35,371 nucleotides of DNA from Chitinispirillaceae bacterium (GTDB lineage Bacteria; Fibrobacterota; Chitinivibrionia; Chitinivibrionales; Chitinispirillaceae): positions 1-35,371 of the forward strand of contig JAFGDP010000130.1 in the NCBI GenBank assembly GCA_016932075.1, written 5' to 3'. The notes beneath the pieces are model-generated. The model did no database searches. It worked only from the letters and a program-made list of their open reading frames with translations, and was not told the DNA's origin. The position numbers and the translations under genes were made by a program. This document shows, piece by piece, positions 24,935-32,643 of this stretch (position 1 is the first letter of the stretch; each line of letters begins with the position of its first letter).

Positions 24935-26406
24935 CCCGGTTTCCCCCTGATAACGATGATACGTGCACCCTGAATCTCTGAGATGTAAATGGATGCCCCT
25001 TTTTCGATAAATTCACCGTCGGCGATCACATCATACTCGTCACCCTTGATCGTTGCCTTGCCGGCCGGCCTGAGGGCGGTGGTCACGACACCCGTGTCTC
25101 CTAAAGAAAGCGGCAGGGACGAAGCGGACGGGGCATGAGCATCGCCGAGCGTTTCGTTTAAAAAAGGTCCTTTTATCACGGTGGAAAGACGCGGCAGCCC
25201 GTACCGTACAAATAAAATGGAGAAGACACCGGCTGCGACGAACGAACCGAGCACCTTGGCAAGGTTGATGACGAGCGTGGCGCGCTGCCAGGGAAATTCA
25301 GGTTTTGGCAGCACGAATCCCTGCATGGAAAGCACCAGGCCTATGAGGATGAGCGCGACGCCCGGGATGAGCAGAATACCCATTGTCGGGAAAACGAACA
25401 ATTCAAGCGCGATAAGAGCAATACCTCCCACCACCAGCAACGCTTCGGTATAATTTGCCAGGCCAACCATGTATTGGCTGAGCAGGACGAGCGCGATAAG
25501 GCAGACCCCCGCAATACCGGGAACGCCGAACCCCGGCGTCTTGAATTCGATATAGATCAGGGCGATGCCGATCGTCATGAGAATAGGCGCAAGGGTACCG
25601 ATGATTCTGACCAGCTCCTCTGACCAGTTCTTCTCAAGCCGGACAATTGACGGGGAGGCATAGCCGAGCTTTTCAAGCGCTTCGTCGAGGCTGGCGGCAC
25701 TCATACGGGAGAAGTGGAGACGTTGCGCTTCAACGTCATCCATGGTGAGCAGCTCGCCGCGTTTGATGACCGTTGTTGTTGCAACGATTGCATTTTTTCT
25801 TGCCGTGGAGAGATCTGCCAGCTCTGTTGAGTCAAGGTAGAGCACCGTGTCTTTGAAGGTAACCCGGTAGACCGGCGATCCGGTGGTGACCATTGCCTCG
25901 GTGAGACGCTCGGGATAGCCGTTCCTTTTTGCCAGGGAGCGGAATTTCGCCCGTATGGGCGACTGGAATTTTTCGCCGAGCATTTTAGGGCCTTCTTGCG
26001 ACATCATGAGCGGCGCAACGTCGCCGAGCGTGGTGTTGTGCTGCATGATGAGTCCGTGGCAGGAAAGGGCGATCAGTGCCCCGGCAGATATCGCCTTGGT
26101 TTTTACATACGCAAGAGTGGGACACCCCCTGATCGAAATCATGGTGTCGGCAATCCTGAATGCGGCGTCGACCTCGCCACCATACGTGTCGAGTTCCAGA
26201 ACGAGTATGACATTCTTGTGGTTGTCCCGCTCTTTTATGGACCTGCCGACATACGCGGCATTTGCCGCGTCAATGGTGCCGTGTACCGGAATAACAATAA
26301 CGGTCGGTGATTCGGTCTTTGGGAGCGGGGGAGGCGTAAATCCCTGCGCCGCGGTTCCCTTACTGAGCAACAGGGTGAAAAAAAGAACAAGACCCGTACG
26401 CCACAT
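24931..26406 (-). CDS. Long NfeD protein: ClpP/SppA-type serine protease fused to membrane and OB-fold domains
   Basis: A 491-residue membrane-bound protease of the NfeD1b type. A signal peptide (residues 1-20) leads to a ClpP-class/SppA-like periplasmic domain at about 33-230, with LDTYGGEVDAAFRIADTM, then KTKAISAGALIALSC carrying the nucleophile Ser107. The partner Lys is expected near 146-154 (candidates Lys146 and Lys154). A block of hydrophobic helices at about 270-400 and a C-terminal OB-fold NfeD domain at about 430-490 (LRPAGKATIKGDEYDVIADG) complete the standard plan. The archaeal 1510-N homologue cleaves stomatin, so the co-encoded FloA may be the partner here. The ribosome site GAGGA precedes the ATG. 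It is the first gene of the operon. Confidence 0.94.
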   Translation of the reverse strand: MWRTGLVLFFTLLLSKGTAAQGFTPPPLPKTESPTVIVIPVHGTIDAANAAYVGRSIKERDNHKNVILVLELDTYGGEVDAAFRIADTMISIRGCPTLAYVKTKAISAGALIALSCHGLIMQHNTTLGDVAPLMMSQEGPKMLGEKFQSPIRAKFRSLAKRNGYPERLTEAMVTTGSPVYRVTFKDTVLYLDSTELADLSTARKNAIVATTTVIKRGELLTMDDVEAQRLHFSRMSAASLDEALEKLGYASPSIVRLEKNWSEELVRIIGTLAPILMTIGIALIYIEFKTPGFGVPGIAGVCLIALVLLSQYMVGLANYTEALLVVGGIALIALELFVFPTMGILLIPGVALILIGLVLSMQGFVLPKPEFPWQRATLVINLAKVLGSFVAAGVFSILFVRYGLPRLSTVIKGPFLNETLGDAHAPSASSLPLSLGDTGVVTTALRPAGKATIKGDEYDVIADGEFIEKGASIYISEIQGARIIVIRGKPG

Positions 26407-26556
26407 GATAATGGTGTCCTCGCGTTGATTTGGATGCAGTAAAATATAATACGTGCAAGGAGCGTGCGTTGGCCTTTGCTCTTTGACCCTGCATCGAAGA
26501 ATTTACTATTTTCTTGTGCTGTCCCATTGTTTTCCGTCAACGAAACGGCGCCGCCT

Positions 26557-27849
26557 ATGTCCTCGTTCCGTTCGCCCTTCGGGTACCCCAATGTCTTGGG
26601 TATGATCATGGCCGGTGGGGAAGGTTCTCGACTGCACCCCTTGACGCTGGAGCGGGCGAAACCCGCGGTGTACTTTGGTGGGAAATACCGCATCATCGAT
26701 TTCGTACTGAATAATTTCATCAACTCCGGCATTTTCAAGATCAAGGTGCTTACCCAGTTTAAGTCCGATTCGCTTATCAAGCACCTCACGTCCGGTTGGA
26801 ACCTGAACCGCATGCTTGGCCATTTCATAGATCCGGTACCGGCACAGATGCGGACCGGGAAAAAATGGTACCAGGGCACGGCCGACGCGGTATTCCAGAA
26901 CATCAACCTCATCATTGACGAAAACCCCGATTATATCGCCGTGTTCGGCGCGGACCATATTTACAAAATGGACATATCCCGGATGCTGGACTACCATCGT
27001 CAGGTAGGTGCCGCGGCAACGGTGGCGGCCATTCCCAAACCCCTGGCCGAGGCGTCGCAGTTCGGCATCATCGAAACGGACCCGGGCGGCCGCATGATAG
27101 GTTTTCAGGAAAAGCCCGCGCACCCCAAATCCATGCCGGACCGGCCCGATAAGGCCTACGTCTCCATGGGCAACTATATTTTTAACAGCAAATTTCTCGT
27201 CCGGGAGCTGTACAGCGATGCTAACGTGGCCATTTCATCACACGATTTCGGCAGGGACATTATCCCGAAAATGTACCAGGATTTTCCCATTTACGTGTAC
27301 GATTTCTCGAACAACCGCATTCCGGGTGAAACCCACGAGCAAAGCATTTACTGGGAAGACGTCGGGACGCTCGAAGCATATTACGATGCAAACATGACCT
27401 TGCGCGACGTTGTTCCCGTGATTAATCTTTATAACGAAAACTGGCCGATCCGCACGGCCGCGGGACAGTCGCCTCCGGCGAAATTCGTGTTCGACGGAGA
27501 AGGCACAGAGAGACGGAAAGGTGAGGCGCTCGATTCGATCATTTCGGGCGGGTGCATACTAAGCGGTGGGAAGGTGGTGCGCTCGGTTTTTTCAAGAGGC
27601 GTCCGTGTTCACAGTCTCGCAAGTGTGGAAGACGTCATAGCGTTTCCGGATGTGGACATTGGTGAACGGGCGTGTGTAAAAAGAGCGATAATTGACCGTG
27701 GCATACGAATAGAGCCGGGAGATAAAATAGGATTTGATTGTGAGTCTGACAAAAAACGATTTTTCGTTAGCGATTCAGGAATAGTGGTTCTGAGTCAAAG
27801 TTCAAAAAATCTGTTCGCCAAAGACTATAAAGAAGAAAAAACGACATAA
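26557..27849 (+). CDS. glgC: Glucose-1-phosphate adenylyltransferase (ADP-glucose pyrophosphorylase)
   Basis: A 430-residue enzyme that makes ADP-glucose from ATP and glucose-1-phosphate, the committed step of glycogen synthesis. The nucleotide motif is GMIMAGGEGSRLHPLTLERA with the product-binding AKPAVYFGGKYRIIDF after it. Other blocks are WYQGTADAVFQN, VFGADHIYKMD (catalytic Asp), FGIIETDPGG, YVSMGNYIF and YWEDVGTLEAYYDANM. A left-handed beta-helix-type tail covers about residues 300-420. The start at 26557 is the ATG just before the fold; the frame is open upstream to 26464. The divergent gap to the nfeD gene has a TATAAT at 26445-26450 but a poorly spaced -35. glgX sits at the right edge, and other glycogen genes are not in the window. 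Confidence 0.95.
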   Translation: MSSFRSPFGYPNVLGMIMAGGEGSRLHPLTLERAKPAVYFGGKYRIIDFVLNNFINSGIFKIKVLTQFKSDSLIKHLTSGWNLNRMLGHFIDPVPAQMRTGKKWYQGTADAVFQNINLIIDENPDYIAVFGADHIYKMDISRMLDYHRQVGAAATVAAIPKPLAEASQFGIIETDPGGRMIGFQEKPAHPKSMPDRPDKAYVSMGNYIFNSKFLVRELYSDANVAISSHDFGRDIIPKMYQDFPIYVYDFSNNRIPGETHEQSIYWEDVGTLEAYYDANMTLRDVVPVINLYNENWPIRTAAGQSPPAKFVFDGEGTERRKGEALDSIISGGCILSGGKVVRSVFSRGVRVHSLASVEDVIAFPDVDIGERACVKRAIIDRGIRIEPGDKIGFDCESDKKRFFVSDSGIVVLSQSSKNLFAKDYKEEKTT

Positions 27850-27915
27850 CGGTTGAAATAGCAAGTGATTGGAATGGTTGAAAAGGCGCGAATGTTAACC
27901 GATTAAGTTTTCCTG

Positions 27916-27944
27916 TTGCCTTTAGGCCGGAAACCATATATAAT
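27916..27944 (+). promoter_or_regulatory. Good sigma-70 promoter for the sigma-factor gene
   Basis: TTGCCT (27916-27921) and a perfect TATAAT (27939-27944) are separated by exactly 17 nt. Transcription would start near 27951, in GGAGGGG, so the upstream TTG/ATG codons at 27944-27949 cannot start the protein. Confidence 0.75.
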
Positions 27945-27988
27945 TGATGAGGAGGGGTCAGGACGGGCCATTGAACCAACGGAAAATT

Positions 27989-28834
27989 ATGCGATTAAAC
28001 TCAGAAACCCTCTATTTCCGTGATATTAACCGGTTTCGTGTCTTGAGCGACAAGGAGGAACGGGATCTTGTTCTTCGCGTTCAACGCAATGAGCCGGGCG
28101 CAGCCAATGCTCTCATCACGGCCAACCTCCGCTTTGTGGTAAGCGTTGCGCGACGCTACCGCGGACGGGGTCTGGGATACATGGACCTCATTAACGAGGG
28201 AAATCTCGGACTTATAAAGGCGGCCAAGCGGTTCAACCTTGCCATGAAGGTGAAGTTCATCTCTTACGCGGTCTGGTGGATACGCCAATCCATTCAGAAA
28301 GCGCTCTTTGAGCAGACCGGAACGGTTCGTATCCCCCTCAACAAGGTGGCCCTGTTCCGGAATTTCAAGCAGGCGCTTGCGAAGAACCTGGGCGACTACT
28401 ACGAGACCATCATGACGAGCGACTTCAAGAACCACGAGAGCGACATCGTCGAAATCATGGACAAAATGAAGTCGATTTCGCTTGAAACGCCGATCTCAAG
28501 CATGTCGCAGTCCCAGTCCGGCGACAGTGTGAAAACGTTACAAGATGTTCTGGGCGAGGAGCCGAACCAGGACAATGACACGCTCCGCCGCGAGCTGGGC
28601 GCAGTGCTCGACAGTGTGCTGCAAAACGTGCCGAGCAGGGAGGAGCGTATCATCCGCATGTACTTCGGCCTCAATTTTTCCCGCCAGTTCACGCTTGAAG
28701 AGATCGGTAAGGAGCTTAACCTCACCCGTGAGCGGGTCCGTCTGATCCGCGACAAGACCCTGCGCAAGCTCATGCGCAATCCCGTTTCCCGCGCCCGCCT
28801 GACCCCGTTTCTGCAGGATGCGTTAAAGTCGTAA
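27989..28834 (+). CDS. Sigma-70 family RNA polymerase sigma factor (RpoD/RpoS type, short)
   Basis: A 281-residue sigma-70 factor with regions 1.2 to 4 but no region 1.1. Region 1.2 is TLYFRDINRFRVLSDKEERD. Region 2 has ANLRFVVSVARRYRGRGLGY, DLINEGNLGLIKAAKRF and VKFISYAVWWIRQSIQKAL (core and -10 recognition). Region 3 is altered (IPLNKVALFRNFKQALAKN). Region 4 has QFTLEEIGKELNLTRERVRL, the -35 HTH. The usual 'RFDxxRGxKF' is RFNLAMKVKF, which departs from consensus. Length and plan fit the short primary sigma of Bacteroidota-like groups or a group-2 factor; I cannot decide which. The ATG at 27989 has a weak site CGGAAA; a TTG at 27971 is possible. A small membrane protein follows 1 nt later. 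Confidence 0.9.
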   Translation: MRLNSETLYFRDINRFRVLSDKEERDLVLRVQRNEPGAANALITANLRFVVSVARRYRGRGLGYMDLINEGNLGLIKAAKRFNLAMKVKFISYAVWWIRQSIQKALFEQTGTVRIPLNKVALFRNFKQALAKNLGDYYETIMTSDFKNHESDIVEIMDKMKSISLETPISSMSQSQSGDSVKTLQDVLGEEPNQDNDTLRRELGAVLDSVLQNVPSREERIIRMYFGLNFSRQFTLEEIGKELNLTRERVRLIRDKTLRKLMRNPVSRARLTPFLQDALKS

Positions 28835-28835
28835 C

Positions 28836-29228
28836 ATGCCGGGGTTATTTCTCCCGTCCGAACTGCTGCACTATGCTGCCGCCGGACTTTCGGTTGCGCT
28901 CGGTATCGCGTATTGCGTGCAGGCCGCTGCCGTGGTGCGCGATTTCAAACTCGTCCTCGCAGCCCATCAGCGCATCCTTATCATGTCCCTCGTGAGCCAG
29001 GGAATCCTTTACTTTTTTATCGGAACCCTCGTCATGCTCGTACGCCTCCTGACACCGCACTCTTCGTTCTGCCGCGTTCTTTCCTTTGCCTGCGCAGGCA
29101 TGCTCCTTGTGCTTTCGGTCTGGACCGGATCCACCGGGGGACGCAGCGAGTTCCTGCTTTTTAAAACCAGTCATTTTGTCACCATCATTGCTGCAGGGTG
29201 TTTACTGCTAGGATGCGCCCAGGAGTGA
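28836..29228 (+). CDS. Small four-helix membrane protein of unknown function
   Basis: A 130-residue protein with four clear hydrophobic helices (about residues 8-30, 46-68, 80-98 and 112-127), no signal-peptide cleavage site and few conserved-looking charges. Short loops hold FKLVLAAHQRILIM and a GSTGGRSEFLLFKTSH turn. I recognise no family. It begins 1 nt after the sigma-factor stop codon, so it must be translated by coupling and under the same promoter (27916-27944). This makes a functional tie to the sigma factor plausible, but a sigma regulator of this shape is not known to me. There is no obvious terminator in the 124 bp that follow. Confidence 0.75.
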   Translation: MPGLFLPSELLHYAAAGLSVALGIAYCVQAAAVVRDFKLVLAAHQRILIMSLVSQGILYFFIGTLVMLVRLLTPHSSFCRVLSFACAGMLLVLSVWTGSTGGRSEFLLFKTSHFVTIIAAGCLLLGCAQE

Positions 29229-29352
29229 GCGTGCCGCACCGAGAGGTTGTTCCACGGAAAGTTCCGATGCGACAGAGTTTCCCTCTTGATTCCCCACTAT
29301 ACGGATTATATTACTGAATAGGTTATTTCAGACCGTTCACAAGGGGGGACTG

Positions 29353-30426
29353 ATGAATCGTTTGACGCTGTTTGCCGCGATGCTGCTCGTTTCTTTTGCG
29401 GCCGGAGGCATGCTCAGGGCCGACACCATCATGGTCGCGGGGCAGGCGCGGACCTATGTTCTGCATGTCCCATCAGGCCTTTCCAATCCCGCGCTGGTCA
29501 TCAACATGCACGGCCTGACCGGCACCGGTTCCCAGCAGCAAATGTATTCGCGCATGGACCGGGTCGCTGACCAGGAAAAGTTCATTGCAGTATACCCTGA
29601 CGGCCTTGCGAACACGTGGGACGTCAGCGGCAACCAGGATGTGGATTTTATCAAGACACTTATCGATACCCTGTATGCGCGTCATGGCATCGACCGCAAC
29701 CGGGTCTATGCGACCGGATTTTCCATGGGCGGATTCATGAGCTACCGGCTTGCCTGCGCTGCGGCGGACGTCATTGCCGCGGTCGCTCCGGTTGCCGGTC
29801 TTTTGATGGGGTCCAGCCGCAACTGCACGCCGCCCCGTCCCGTTTCAGTGCTGCATATCCACGGCACCGCGGATTCAACGGTCCGCTACAGCGGTGTTGC
29901 CTCAACGATCAGCGGCTGGCTGACGCGCAACGGCTGTCCTGAAACGCCGACCATCACCAAACCGTATCCTGAAACCAATCCGAACTCGGTCGTGACCAAG
30001 GAGCACTACGGACCATGCAACCAGGGAACCGAAGTGGTGCTCATGACGCTTGAAGGCGTGGGACATCTGTTGCCGAGCAATACCAGCACCATGATCAACG
30101 CCAGCGAAGAGGCATGGAGGTTTTTCAAGAACCACACCTTGACCGGCGCGGCCGTTTTTCCGGCACGATCCCTAGCCGCGGCGGCAAAAGAGATCATTGC
30201 CTGGTCAACGCCGGGCGCGGTGCACATTCGCGGCGTGCACCGCGCCCGAAGCATCCGTATCGTGGATACCAAGGGCAGGGTGGCAGTGGAAACCGCGATA
30301 ACCGGTCCGGACCGTTGCCGTCATTCATCGCTGGTCATTCCTTTCGAGCGCTGGACACGGGGCGTCTATATCGTGGTGATCGCAGACGAGGCCGTCGTCA
30401 CGCCGCTGAAGGTCATGATGCATTAA
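29353..30426 (+). CDS. Secreted CE1/PHB-depolymerase-like esterase with C-terminal sorting-like domain
   Basis: A 357-residue exported alpha/beta-hydrolase of the LpqC/PHB-depolymerase-like group, which includes feruloyl and acetyl-xylan esterases. The N-terminus (MNRLTLFAAMLLVSFAAGGM) is a signal peptide. The triad is Ser124 in ATGFSMGGFMS, Asp174 in HGTADSTVRY and His238 in GVGHLLPS. LVINMHGLTGTGSQQQM gives the oxyanion side. From about residue 290 a C-terminal domain follows (SIRIVDTKGRVAVET, then WTRGVYIVVIADEAVVTPLK), matching the domain on the GH8 and GH88 enzymes. A ribosome site AAGGGGGG precedes the ATG. The ester substrate is probably plant cell-wall decoration; polyhydroxyalkanoate is less likely without a binding domain. 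Confidence 0.9.
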   Translation: MNRLTLFAAMLLVSFAAGGMLRADTIMVAGQARTYVLHVPSGLSNPALVINMHGLTGTGSQQQMYSRMDRVADQEKFIAVYPDGLANTWDVSGNQDVDFIKTLIDTLYARHGIDRNRVYATGFSMGGFMSYRLACAAADVIAAVAPVAGLLMGSSRNCTPPRPVSVLHIHGTADSTVRYSGVASTISGWLTRNGCPETPTITKPYPETNPNSVVTKEHYGPCNQGTEVVLMTLEGVGHLLPSNTSTMINASEEAWRFFKNHTLTGAAVFPARSLAAAAKEIIAWSTPGAVHIRGVHRARSIRIVDTKGRVAVETAITGPDRCRHSSLVIPFERWTRGVYIVVIADEAVVTPLKVMMH

Positions 30427-30488
30427 TCGACAGGGTGGAAAAAAGCAGGAGAAGGGCGGTGAGGGGGGATGGAAACAGTCCGCACCGG

Positions 30489-31847
30489 TCACGTCCCGCG
30501 GCCGCATTCATCAACGGAGAACAAACGGGCCGTCGATGAGGCGCTTTCGGATTCTACCGAATCCTTCAACGCCTTGATGGCCTTGATCTGGTCCTGGAGC
30601 CTTTCAAGCCTTTCCCCTTTGAGCTTTGGCGTGGCGATCATTCTTTTCGTAAGGGGATTTATCCACCGTCCCCGCGCGTTCTTGAAACCGAAATGAAGAT
30701 GAGGTCCTGATACCCTGCCGGTGGCGCCCGCCCTGCCGATAATCTGCCTGGTCCTCACGCTCTGGCCTGTGCGTACCAGCCTTTTTGAGAGGTGCAGGTA
30801 GTAAGAGGTCGACCGGTCAGAGTGCCTGATGGCAATTTTATTGCCGCTGTTCTGGTCGTACGAAGAAACAACGACGTTGCCCTTTGCCACGGCATATACC
30901 GGAGCGCCGGTGCGGGCCTTGTAATCAACACCGTAGTGCATCTGTCTTGCTCCGGTGATGGGGTGTATGCGCCAGCCATAGCCGGAGGTGATGTGAAGAT
31001 GGTCTACCGGATACCGCAGTCCGGAATGGATAAGCGCTTCTCCCGTTGGGGTGTAATGGGCATTAAAGGTGGACTTTGGGTCTTCATCATGGTACGCAAA
31101 AGCCTCATGAAATCCGGCCTTTGCTCCGGTGTATGATGCATAGAGCACAGAGCCCTCAATCCAGGTATTTTCATAGAACCGCTCTTTTAACAGCACGCAA
31201 AAGCTGTCGCCCTGTCTGGCATGGGTGCGGAAGCAGACTTTGCACATCAGGATGCCGTTGACCACCTGTGTCAGTGCCTGGGGCACGTTCCGATCGAGCA
31301 GAGCCTGGTTAAGGGTGTTTCCCTGTTCTATTTCTCCTTTCACAATTCTGTGGCGGATCGTGGTCGGCCGTTCATGAATAGAATAGCGGTAGGTGCCGGT
31401 TGAGGTGTCGAGTTTAAGGATATGATCAACAACAATAGTGGGTTGATACACGAGCTCATATACCGTGGTGCTGTCCTTGCCAAACGTGAGTCGAACTTTC
31501 TCTCCGGCTTTCAGGAACCGCAACTCAACCTCGAAGCGCAGCACATTGACAAGCTGCAGGGAGGTGGGCACGTCGACGCCGAGGTCCCGCAACACCTGGA
31601 ATATGCCCTGTCCGGCCTTGATTTCGCCATATACGGAGCCGGAAAGGGCGCTGTCTATAGCCTTTAAAGAATCAGGCACCTGCAGACTGTCGGCAACCGA
31701 CTCTTCCTCTAGTGGTCGGTGTTCCGGAAAAAAAAGGAACACCACGGCAGCTCCTAGCATGAAGATGACAATGAGCATGGGCACTAGTTTCTTTGCATCA
31801 ATGTTGGTGAGCCATCGGTACATGCTGGTTATATTCTTGTCAGCCAT
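30489..31847 (-). CDS. Membrane-anchored M23 (LytM-type) metalloendopeptidase
   Basis: A 452-residue cell-wall endopeptidase that should cut peptidoglycan cross-bridges in the periplasm. A membrane helix at about residues 24-40 (VPMLIVIFMLGAAVVFLFF) anchors it. A middle region resembles the OapA/LysM-like module of MepM/YebA enzymes (GIFQVLRDLGVDVPTSLQLV). The M23 domain, about residues 285-400, has SGYGWRIHPITGARQMHYGV with zinc ligands His and Asp (HYGVD), and the HLH motif in VSGPHLHFGF. A C-terminal helix (LERLQDQIKAIKALKDS) follows. The ATG at 31847 lacks a strong ribosome site; the frame is open to a TTG at 31904. The gene ends 62 bp from the convergent esterase gene. Confidence 0.93.
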   Translation of the reverse strand: MADKNITSMYRWLTNIDAKKLVPMLIVIFMLGAAVVFLFFPEHRPLEEESVADSLQVPDSLKAIDSALSGSVYGEIKAGQGIFQVLRDLGVDVPTSLQLVNVLRFEVELRFLKAGEKVRLTFGKDSTTVYELVYQPTIVVDHILKLDTSTGTYRYSIHERPTTIRHRIVKGEIEQGNTLNQALLDRNVPQALTQVVNGILMCKVCFRTHARQGDSFCVLLKERFYENTWIEGSVLYASYTGAKAGFHEAFAYHDEDPKSTFNAHYTPTGEALIHSGLRYPVDHLHITSGYGWRIHPITGARQMHYGVDYKARTGAPVYAVAKGNVVVSSYDQNSGNKIAIRHSDRSTSYYLHLSKRLVRTGQSVRTRQIIGRAGATGRVSGPHLHFGFKNARGRWINPLTKRMIATPKLKGERLERLQDQIKAIKALKDSVESESASSTARLFSVDECGRGT

Positions 31848-31927
31848 TATTGATGTTGGAAAATCCTGATACCGTTGGAATTCTGACCGCGGTTGATCCG
31901 ACAAAAAGCTGTTAAAACAAAGTCAGA

Positions 31928-31956
31928 AAAATACTGCTGTTGTAGGGGTGCGGCAA
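31928..31956 (-). promoter_or_regulatory. Possible promoter of the M23 endopeptidase gene
   Basis: On the minus strand TTGCCG (31951-31956) and TATTTT (31928-31933) are 17 nt apart, about 80 nt before the ATG. Nothing else can be supported in the gap 31848-32128. Confidence 0.35.
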
Positions 31957-32128
31957 AGCTATTTAACCAGACCAATAGATGGTGCGCGTTTTATTACCAT
32001 GAAACATGCCTGACAAGCGTTCTTTTCGCATGACCTGAATCCGGTCTCCCTTGTCGGGACCGTTTCTCCCTGGCCGGGAACGGATATTCCTGCCATGCGG
32101 AAAAAGAGGGACGTTTCCGGCCGGGCGT

Positions 32129-32632
32129 TCAGGGCTGTGGATTACTCGCGCGGACAATCGCGGAATCGCTGACCACTTCCCTGACCAGGTCTCCGCCCTG
32201 TATGGCGCGACTGGTATCGCTGTACAGGGTCCTGTTGTTTTCAAGCGTCACGGTGATGGTATAGCCGTTCGGCCGCTTGGTATAAAACCGCACCCGTTCT
32301 CTTCGGTTTTTCTTTATGTTCGCCGCGATCACGGTCCCGGCTTCGTGGCGGATGGTCGCGGTCATGATGGCTATGCCGGACTCGTTGACAATATCAACGG
32401 CGGCGATATTCTTTCGACTTCCCCGGTGAAGCCCGAGAAGAAAGCCGATGCCGAACAGAAGCGCCGTAACAATCGCGCCGGCGAGAAGCTTTTTCATGGA
32501 CGTATCCTCCTGGTTGTGGAGTTCGTGGCTGGTGTCGATATCGTTTTTCGAGAGAAACCGATGTTCAAGCACTCGATGAATTGCAGATGCCGCTGCCTTT
32601 TTCATATGATCAAAGTCCTTTTTGGTAATCAT
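32129..32632 (-). CDS. Small single-pass membrane protein, unknown function, paired with the DAC-like gene
   Basis: A 167-residue protein that I do not recognise. If the ATG at 32632 is used, a 45-residue charged helical N-terminus (DFDHMKKAAASAIHRVLEHR) precedes one membrane helix (LAGAIVTALLFGIGFLLGL). If the ATG at 32497 is used, which has an ideal GGAGGA 8 nt upstream, the protein starts directly at the helix with 122 residues. After the membrane comes a beta-rich domain (VDIVNESGIAIMTATIRHE, then VRFYTKRPNGYTITVTLENN), probably a small periplasmic Ig-like fold. It lies 11 nt after the stop of the DAC-like gene, with a GTGA overlap also available. This tight spacing implies co-expression and perhaps joint function. 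Confidence 0.7.
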   Translation of the reverse strand: MITKKDFDHMKKAAASAIHRVLEHRFLSKNDIDTSHELHNQEDTSMKKLLAGAIVTALLFGIGFLLGLHRGSRKNIAAVDIVNESGIAIMTATIRHEAGTVIAANIKKNRRERVRFYTKRPNGYTITVTLENNRTLYSDTSRAIQGGDLVREVVSDSAIVRASNPQP

Positions 32633-32643
32633 TCTTCTTCCGG

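Noticed and set aside
27944..27988. Upstream start codons (TTG 27944) for the sigma factor
   Set aside because: They lie within or just after the -10 box TATAAT (27939-27944), upstream of the expected transcript start.
31963..32244. 93-codon minus-strand frame in the gap before the M23 gene
   Set aside because: It overlaps the end of the small membrane protein gene in another frame, and has no ribosome site or recognisable sequence.
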